Source of the DNA: Dermatemys mawii | Taxonomy: Eukaryota > Chordata > Testudines > Dermatemydidae | DNA: 64,000 nucleotides | Direction: 5' to 3' | Assembly (NCBI GenBank): GCA_007922305.1 | Contig: ML677334.1 | Coordinates: forward strand, 55,850,720 to 55,914,719 | Shown here: positions 56,813 to 64,000 of the stretch, piece after piece | Layout of the letters: each line of letters opens with the position of its first letter | Position numbering within the stretch: the stretch's first letter is position 1 | Position numbers and translations under genes: made by a program | Notes under the pieces: model-generated | Seen by the model: only the letters and a program-made list of their open reading frames with translations | Database searches by the model: none | What the model was told of the DNA's origin: nothing

Positions 56813-57847
56813 GCTCAAAAATGAACAATTCAGAAAATCCATCCCTCTACCTTGTTGCTATAATAAAATGTTAAATATACTCAAACAGCAGCATGATGTA
56901 CATCCAGATCCACAACAGACTGAAGCAGAAACCACTGTTGTAAAATATAGTGTGTGGGCGGGGGAGAGGGTTAGGGTGTGTGTGTGAGAGTGTATACACA
57001 CACGCAAAAAAAAAAAAATCAGTAAGAGGATAGGATTTACAGATTATTTATCAAATTACTATGCTTCTGATATTTCCCCAGGTTCACAGTAGGAATCAAA
57101 ACAGTTTTACCCATACCACAAACTCTCAAGGGGGAAGAAAGTATAGCTATCAACCATCTCAGTGTTTGGGTACTCATCAGCAATGGAGCTCTTTCAAGGA
57201 ACTTTGGGTGACATCCTGGCCCCATAGAAATCAATGACAAAACCCCCATTGATGTCCAGAGGACAGAACTTCACCTTCAGCTACTTAGTATTTGATAAAT
57301 ATTCTCAGAATTTGCCCTGCCTTTCTTTTATAGCAGTTATACTACAACCAGTAGGTTCCCTCCATCCCCAGGAACCCAGCTTCTGCGTGACAAATCCAAT
57401 TGTACTGTTTTGATCATATGAATATATGCGTTACTTCCAGTAATCCTGATATACCAGATCCAACACCTCAAAACATCTTTAAAGAAACCCTCAAAACTTA
57501 AAATGTTTGTTATTCTTACAATTTTACACATACACACACAAAAACACACAGTGGGATCATAAAAACAGAAGAATGAAACCTCTATGAAGCTAGAGCAAGA
57601 ACTCCATCATAAGCCCAATTATAAGAATCAGTGTTTGAATTTTATGTTTCAGTTTTCTGCATTATAAACCCCCCAAACTGTAGTTTCTAGTATATCTGTT
57701 TGTTTACTGGGAAAACACCTACTGTATTGGTTTATCTCTAAAATTTGTTAAGTGGCCTGATAAATTTCTGTATCCGTTTTTGCCATTCTTTGGGATTACT
57801 TTGATTACTATAACAATAAGGATTGGATAATACCTAGCTCTTGTATA
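56813..57847. other. No gene found
   Basis: AT-rich. Short TG/AC-rich patches lie at 56975-57005 and 57525-57550. A dispersed-motif relative lies at 57200-57260 (CATTGATGTCC). Confidence 0.4.
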
Positions 57848-58686
57848 TACCTCTACCCCAATATGACACGGTCCTCAGGAGCAAAAAAAATAAAAAAATT
57901 ACCGTGTTATAGGTGAAATCGCGTTATATCAAACTTGCTTTGGCCTCGAGCATTTCCGTTAATAGTCAGCAAGTCATTTTTGTTAGAACTGACATGGTGT
58001 ATGCATTAAATAAGTCTATTCTCTCCAAACAGCCTGGTCCCGCCCCTATCCGACCCCCACCTACTTCCCGCCCCCTGACTACCCCCTCCAGAACCCTCGA
58101 CCCATCCAACCCCCCCTCTCCTTGTCCCCTGACTACCCCCTCCAGAGGACCCCCCTAATCCCACCTCCCAAGAATTTACCCCCATCTAACCCCTCTGCTT
58201 CTTGTCCAATGACCATCCCCTCCAGAGACCCTCCCTCCCCCATCCCTAATCACTCCCAGGATCCCACCCCCTACCCAACTCCCCTGCTCCCTGTCCCCTG
58301 ACTGCCCCGACCCCTATCCATGCCCCCACCCTCTGACAGGCTCCCCAGACTCCCATGCCCTATCCAACACCCCCGTTCCCTGTTCCCTAACTACCTCAAC
58401 CCCAGAACCTCCTCCCCCTTCAACCTCCCCCACTCCCTGTCCCCTGACACACACACCCCAAGACTCTCTGCCTCTTATCCAACCCCCCTGGCCCCAGCCC
58501 GGTCCCCTTAACACGCCACTCTTAGCAGCGTGTCAGAGCCAGACACGCTGCTGCGCTGATCCATATGTACGAAGTAATCATTAAATGTATAAACTGGGTT
58601 TAAACAGAATAAAAGTATGTTGCAGATGAGAGAGAAAACCATTTTTTGCTTTACATCTGAATTCGTGTTATATCAGGGTAGAGATG
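57848..58686 (+). mobile_element. TA-flanked element carrying the GC-rich module
   Basis: TACCTCTACCCCAATATGAC at the left pairs with the reverse complement of the right end, CATCTCTACCCTGATATAAC. Each outer boundary is TA, suggesting Tc1/mariner-type ends. Subterminal parts share GCGTTATATCAAACTTG-like sequence. The interior from 58025 (CCAAACAGCCTGG) to about 58530 is the same GC-rich module found inside hAT-type ends at 31193. The frame translations here are proline-rich artefacts. Confidence 0.8.
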
Positions 58687-58704
58687 TAGTAATTTTCATT
58701 AACA

Positions 58705-58870
58705 GAGATCAGTATCAATAGCCCCATTTTACAGATGTGAAAACTGAGATACAAGGAGGTCAAGTGACTTGCCGAAGCTTAGTGACCCGTAGCAGAGCTA
58801 GGAATAGAACCTAAGTGTCCTGCACGCCAGGCCAGAGCTCTTCCCACTAGGATACACTGCCTCCCATAGT
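58705..58870 (+). repeat. MIR-type SINE
   Basis: AGCCCCATTTTACAGATGTG is followed by AAACTGAGATACAAGGAGGT and CAAGTGACTTGCC. Well-preserved MIR 3' half in sense orientation. Confidence 0.9.
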
Positions 58871-59066
58871 TCTGGATTACACAATAATTCAAAACATCAG
58901 CTTGAGTGAGCAATAGTTATGATTATTTTAACAAATAATGCCCTAATAGATCTGCAAATATTGACATGATGAAAGGGGAAAGGAATTGAAAATATACTTA
59001 GGTTCATACAAACTGACTTTATGACATAATCCTGAAATTCTGAGACGGGAAAAATCAATCATTTAA

Positions 59067-59375
59067 CAGGGGTAGGCAACCTATGGTATGTGTGGCAAAG
59101 GCATCATGTGAGCTGATTTTCAGTGGCACTCACACTGCCCGGGTCCTGGCCACCGGTCCAGGGGGCTCTGCATTTTAATTTAATTTTAAATGAAGCTTCT
59201 TAAACATTTTAAAAGCCTTATTTACTTTACATACAAGAAGAGTTTAGTTATATTTTATAGGCTTATAGAAAGAGACCTTCTAAAAATGTTAAAATGTATT
59301 ACTGGCCATGAAACCTTAAATTAGAGTGAATAAATGAAGACTCGGCACACCACTTCTGAAAGGTTGCTGACCAAA
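59067..59375 (-). mobile_element. hAT-type non-autonomous element, second copy
   Basis: It starts CAGGGGTAGGCAACCTATGG and ends near CACTTCTGAAAGGTTGCTGA, the reverse-complement order of the element at 43454-43763. TCATTTAA precedes the left end. The right boundary is decayed and no matching duplication is visible. Confidence 0.85.
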
Positions 59376-60714
59376 CAGCAAGAGACTTGGTTTTTAATGA
59401 TATTTTCCTCATCTTTTTTTGATTCATCAAGAAAGAGGATACCAAGAAGAACACAGGGTACATCGTGCAGGTCCCAGCAGGATTTTCTTGGGTGAACTGA
59501 CTGGCAGGTCTTCAGGGCATTGAGATATAATGTGAGAAAAGTCATTGCATTATATAGAAATGCTAGAAAAGTAGTTGAAGAACAGCAGCAGACAAGGTCA
59601 TGCCATCCTGTCCTATCTTGTAACTCTACTGTTGTGCAGAAAACTACCCAACAAATAAGATGTGGCATCTTAGGAAAGTTTTCCTGTGGGCTCTAGAGTA
59701 TGTTCCTTGATGAGGCTAAAAAAAGCCCCCCATTATTATATGTATTCTTCCTGAATGATGGGACTTTGATTCAAATGGTGATAAGAGATGCAACAGATTA
59801 GCCAAGCACCTGTTTCTAGATACCTATCCTGTTTTCCTGAGTCCAGTAAGAGGCTCAAAAGACAGTTGTTCTAGCTACCAGCAGATAAAGAAGAAAGTGA
59901 TTTTTTTTGAGAGAGAGAGAGATTCACCTGGTGTCATACATAAAACTAGAAAATTAAGACCGGTTACAAGAAAATAAAAGTCAATTCATTATGGGCCAAA
60001 CTGGTCCAAGAAATCCTAACTGGTCCAAGAAAGTCTAATTTGCATCATCCTGCACTAGCTAATCCTTTAAAACCCCATGGGTGGTAATTCTAGCTGCCCT
60101 GCCTCAGTGTTTTCAGCAGAAAAAGTTCAGCTTTTTTCCCCACTAAAGTTAAGTCTAGAGACTAATCCTGCATTCCTGGCATGCCCAGATTGCCTCTGAA
60201 CTCCGGGAAAGCCAATGGCAATTCTGACTGCATAAGCAAGGTGGCATCACACCTAATCGTGTGTTTTCCTGAACAAAGAGGAATTCACTGACATCAGTTA
60301 CCTTTCTAGTGGGTTTTGGGGTTTTAACATCATGGCTTCTGAATTTGGCCCTGTAGCTAAGTTTAGAAATACATTGGCTAAAAGTGCTGGTGTCAAAAAG
60401 GAGCCGACTTCCCACAAATAAATAGCAGGACAATTGGCTAGGCATATTAGGAGGAGTTTATCTGAACTCTCAAATATCAGCTATTGGCCACTGCTGGAGA
60501 GAGGATATTGGACATCACAAAACACTGGCCTGGTTCAGTGTGGCAAATCCTATAATTCCTAACAGAAGTTTAACTTGAATATCTTTTTAGTTATGGATTT
60601 AATTAGCCATACAAGCTCAACTACTTTGCTCTCAAAATTTGGATTGATTTTCATAGAGTTGACATTAGATGGATGAGACCATTTAGGAATAGGATGGCTT
60701 GCCTATCCTTAAGT
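59376..60714. other. No gene found
   Basis: Unassigned. A GA-rich patch lies near 59905-59920. TGGTCCAAGAAA occurs twice at 60002-60030 as a short direct repeat (CTGGTCCAAGAAATCCTAA / CTGGTCCAAGAAAGTCTAA). Frames at 59321-59668 and 60155-60445 lack recognisable content. Confidence 0.4.
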
Positions 60715-60975
60715 TCTGCCAATGCCATATTGTTTTGCACGGGGTGTTAAGTCCTGGCACCAATCAGGCTGAGTCACAAGAGGTCAAGCTTTCACTACTT
60801 CCTTCTAAAATATTATTCCACTGTTTAATAGATCTCACTGCTTGGGAATATTTTTGATAACCAGCCTCAACTTTTCTTTCCTCCATTTCATTCCTTTCTT
60901 CCTAATTATGTGAAGTGACCTGATATATTTCCTCTCCCATATTAGTTCTTGTGCCCTTCAAATACTCAAAAGTGA
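60715..60975 (-). mobile_element. CR1-like 3'-region fragment, old
   Basis: The plus strand shows a diverged antisense CR1 pattern: TTATTCCACTGTTTAATAGA, then GGGAATATTTTTGATAACCA and CCTGATATATTTCCTCTCCC. Considerably more decayed than the other CR1 copies. Confidence 0.55.
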
Positions 60976-61293
60976 TTGGAAGCCATATTTTACAAGTTGT
61001 TCAAAGAAATATTCTTGACTTTATAGTGATGTACAAACCTCAAGTCCAGATAATCGGTACATTTTAGAGATTTTTTTGCAGCCATGTCTCTCCATCCCAT
61101 TTTTCCACATTCTGTTCTCATTAATTCAGGCCATCTTCCTTTAATTATCCCAACTTTCCTTGGTCCTAAATTCATATGATCAGAAATCCAGGTTTGCTCA
61201 CCTTCCTTTCTATAAATACCAAATGTTCTGATTGTTTCTCCAACTCTGAACGTGGTGGCTCCCATCCCCGATCTAGAGTATCTCTTGTTAGTA

Positions 61294-61417
61294 GGGTGAC
61301 GAGACAACAAATGTGAAAAATCGGGACTGCGGATCGGGGGGAGGGTAATAGGAACATATACAAGAAAAAGACCCAAAATCAGAACAGTCCCTATAAAATC
61401 GGGACATCTGGTCACTC
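61294..61417 (-). mobile_element. 120-bp TA-flanked MITE, copy 3
   Basis: It starts GGGTGACGAGACAACAAATG and ends CGGGACATCTGGTCACTC, with TA on both sides (61292-61293 and 61418-61419). It is the reverse orientation of the copy at 48254. The frame giving TRCPDFIGTVLILG on minus is read from this element and is not a gene. Confidence 0.9.
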
Positions 61418-62604
61418 TACTTGTTAATTACCATAATGAGGATGTTTTTTGAGCCCCATCCACCTTACTTTAGCTGGTATTCTGCCAGATCTATGATGGG
61501 ACTCAGGTCTCAAGAAATCTGGTAGTTTTGCCGAGTATCTTATTCCTTGGGTCTGAGATACTCATCATTCACTGCATGCCTCTGAGCCTAGGAAAAGCCC
61601 AAAGTGCAGAAGATATGAAGAACGCAGCACACAATGCAGACAACTGGACAGGAGGAGTTCTCTCCATTGAATTTGAGATGTCAAAGGAAGGGGATTGCTG
61701 TTAGGTACAGATTGTGTATTGGGTAGTGGACAGGTGACATATCCAAGCTTTTCAAACGTTTGAATTTGGATCGGGTTGGTATTATAGCTTGAGTGTCACT
61801 TTGTCATTTAAAAAAAAAACCTTGTAAATGTGTTCTGTATCATCAGTTGGTTAGAGTGCTTAGTATTAAAATTAAGACATGAATATATGTATTATAAAAC
61901 AGATTAGAAGATTTATACCTGTCATTTAAATTACACAGATCATCAGCAAAGATCTAATTCATATTATAGACTAAGAGCACCTAAAGTCTTTTAAAAATTT
62001 AAGTCAGACTTGAACCATCACACACACGTAAGTATTAGAAACCAATTTTTCTAAGGATTTGAACTAAAGGCCAAACCAGTGGGCTTTGGGATTAATCATT
62101 TAAATGAAAAAAACTGTTTGAAAAAGTCAAACTATTTTCCCCACAAAACTGATTAAAACAGAAATCTTGCTAATGGACTGAAGTCTTATCCAACAACAGG
62201 GTGGATAAAAATCAATGATTTAAAAAAATCAAAAATATCAGATTTTTTAATTTAAATCAGATTTTTCTGATAAAATGTTTTGAGAGAAAAAGCCTATCTA
62301 AAGATCGTTTTAATTAAGATACATTATAGCTCAAAGATATCTCATCATGGAATGGGAATTATAAATTCTAATTCTATAGTAGGAGACAATACATTTATGG
62401 AATGTTTAAGAAAAGTTTTGTAAATGAGTTCCAATAGTTCATGGATTAGGGACCCATTTTATGGGGTTCCGGGAGCTTCTGTTTAGATTATTTAGGTTAA
62501 TCTATCTACCCAGTGGGACTCAGTGTCCAGCATAGAAGATACCATCAGAAATGTTTAGTTTTTCAGTTCTCAGACTGTGGATTTTTGTCTCCAGAGATAA
62601 GGTA

Positions 62605-62874
62605 GAGCTGGCGCTGGCTGTTATGTGCCACTCCAAGCGGAAAGGGAAGACCCACCTGATTTCAGTGGCACGCCTGTGGCCGGTACACCAAAGAGTGAAG
62701 ACTGTTGAGCTGCTGCAGGTGTGCCACCTACAGCTGGTTTTCTGTCTTCAGAGACACACCTGCGGCACCTCACTCTTCCCTCTTTGGCGGTGTTCGCCAA
62801 AAGCTGTCTGAGCGCTGCCCCCCACCCTGCTGCTTGCCGCCCCAAGCACCAGCTGGTGTCTGGAGCTGGCCCTG
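62605..62874. mobile_element. CAGGGCC-type element nested in the hAT
   Basis: The right end (GTGTCTGGAGCTGGCCCTG) is the inverse of the CAGGGCCGGCTCCAGG start at 31411. It is preceded by CTTGCCGCCCCAAGCACCAG, as in that family. The left end near 62605 (GAGCTGGCGCTGG) is decayed and the exact boundary and target duplication are uncertain. The hAT host sequence resumes at TTAACAGC. Confidence 0.65.
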
Positions 62875-63366
62875 TTAACAGCAAAAATGTTTTTAAATAA
62901 ATTAATATACAGAGGTGAAAAATAACAGCCCTCAACCCTATTGTCCTTCCTCAAATTTCTATACACAGAGTCAATCCCTTACCTGCCTCTAAAAGTGCAA
63001 AGTTTCAAAAAATTCTGCTAATAGAAGGTTGTTGGAGGTGGAAGAGATCAGGACAAGGAGAAGTAGTCCTGAGATAAATGTGAGAAGGGAGGGACAGGCA
63101 GTAGAAGCAAAAGTGAAACTGTTTGAGCAGTATATTCCAGAAGTCTTGAGATCTTTCTACGTGTAGCCTTCATTGATTTGAGAGCTACCATACCATTCTC
63201 TCACTAGGAAGGAAAACCTATAATGGCAGCAGGCCTTAAGAGAGACCCAGTTTGGGAATAAGAACCATTCAAGAAGTATATGTTTGCTGATGATATTTTA
63301 AAGAAAGTCACACCAATGAACTGATGGAAGTCACTTAAGCACTTGGATTCAGAAACTGTCGAAGTA

Positions 63367-63485
63367 GGGTGACCGGGCAGCAAATATAAAAAATTGAGAT
63401 GGGGGTATGGGCTAATAGGAGCCTATATAAGAAAAAGATCCAAAAATTGGGACTGTCCCTATAAAATCAGGACATCTGGTCATCC
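63367..63485 (-). mobile_element. 120-bp TA-flanked MITE, copy 4, nested in hAT transposase
   Basis: It starts GGGTGACCGGGCAGCAAATA and ends CAGGACATCTGGTCATCC, 119 bp, with TA on both sides (63365-63366 and 63486-63487). It splits the hAT sequence just before the transposase C-terminal coding part, so it landed after the hAT copy arose. Confidence 0.92.
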
Positions 63486-63494
63486 TATGTTGAA

Positions 63495-63666
63495 GAGGTA
63501 ATCTCACTTTTAACAACAGTAGCTTCTTCTGCTGGTATAGAAAGAATAATTTCTTTTTTGGACTAATTCCAAATTGGAAAATTGTTTGGGATCTGAAAAA
63601 GCAGAAAAGCTTGTTTTTCTTTTCCAGATTATGAACCAACAAGAAAATGAAGGTGAAGACAACTGA
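63495..63666 (+). pseudogene. hAT transposase C-terminal remnant
   Basis: This is the dimerisation-domain end of a hAT transposase. One frame gives SSAGIERII, matching the conserved S-x-G-x-E-R stretch. After a frameshift near 63556 another frame continues with LGSEKAEKLVFLFQIMNQQE and stops at TGA (63664-63666). In the active protein this region mediates dimer formation next to the last catalytic acidic residue. Here a deletion breaks the frame, and the nested MITE at 63367-63485 separates it from upstream sequence. Confidence 0.7.
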
Positions 63667-64000
63667 GTTAGCTGCAGAAACCAATATTTGAAGCTTCTCA
63701 TGTTGACCTGGCTGACATAGTCGATTTAATTTTTGTTTTTTTTAAAAAAAGATATTTCATTTAACTATTTTAGTTAAACAGTTTTAACAAAAACAAACCT
63801 GATTTTAAAAAGCTTGAATGTTTAACTAAAGTCAAAAATTTATATGCTTGTTTTGTTAAAATATTATGTGTTTGCTGTTGAAGAAAAAAATCCAGAATAT
63901 AAAAGGTTGTTGTTTAGTTAAATAAAACAATTTAAATGTCTGTCTAGTGATGTTCTCCTCCTAATACAACATGGCAAAAAATCCTCCAAATATTATGATT

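Larger units (their letters stand above)
62195..64000 (+). mobile_element. hAT element with transposase 3' end, cut by window edge
   Basis: From GGATAAAAATCAATGATTTA near 62204 the sequence follows a turtle hAT element. It then runs through an A/T-rich 5' part and, after an inserted element, resumes at about 62875 and continues to the right edge. It contains the end of a transposase reading frame at about 63495-63665 and then a long AT-rich 3' UTR-like part. The internal part of the transposase gene is missing, so this is a deletion derivative. Confidence 0.7.

Noticed and set aside
1..64000. CRISPR arrays, operons, bacterial promoters, rRNA
   Set aside because: The DNA is vertebrate nuclear sequence; no regularly spaced direct repeats or rRNA segments are present.

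Overview
The window is vertebrate nuclear DNA, most likely from a turtle (Testudines), with a crocodilian as the alternative. This follows from the repeat set. It contains several CR1 LINEs, a tRNA-derived SINE with a CR1-like tail of the turtle type, amniote MIR fragments, many hAT, PIF/Harbinger and TA-flanked MITEs, and a Harbinger element with two genes. There are no operons or bacterial signals. I recognised no complete host protein-coding gene. The window reads as intergenic or long-intron DNA, with one weak 77-bp exon candidate at 18655-18731.

Layout. 1-1830 is a CR1 LINE on the minus strand, with endonuclease and reverse-transcriptase remnants. 4033-4309 is a Harbinger-type MITE, 5650-6268 is a GC-rich hAT-type repeat, and 6500-7230 is a strongly pyrimidine-biased stretch. 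8697-12902 is the centrepiece: a 4.2-kb PIF/Harbinger transposon with terminal inverted repeats and a TTT duplication. It carries a broken DDE transposase on plus, a broken two-exon Myb/SANT-like gene on minus, and a third spliced-looking open frame on plus inside the intron of the Myb gene. 14385-14503 is the first of four copies of a 120-bp TA-flanked MITE. 16780-17112 is a palindromic hAT element with an 8-bp duplication. 18932-19003 is a perfect 31-bp inverted repeat. 31108-31863 is an hAT element with an exact 8-bp duplication and a second element nested inside it. 38555-38843 and 40530-40824 are two copies of a fold-back Harbinger-type MITE. 41511-44176 is a plus-strand CR1 split by four later insertions, three of them with readable target-site duplications. 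45209-45744 and 57848-58686 carry the same GC-rich module under two different kinds of terminal repeat. 48173-48753 is a Harbinger-derived element split by a TA-MITE. 62195-64000 is an hAT element keeping the C-terminal end of its transposase, split by two further elements.

Function and chronology. The two Harbinger genes would act together: the transposase cuts, and the Myb-like protein is expected to bind the element's subterminal repeats. Both are inactivated here by stops, a frameshift and a MIR-like insertion. The nested insertions give relative ages. CR1 and MIR are oldest, the hAT and TA-MITE insertions are younger, and the mismatch-free inverted repeat at 18932 looks very recent. Everything rests on reading the sequence by eye; family names come from recognised motifs, terminal repeats and target-site duplications, not from a search.
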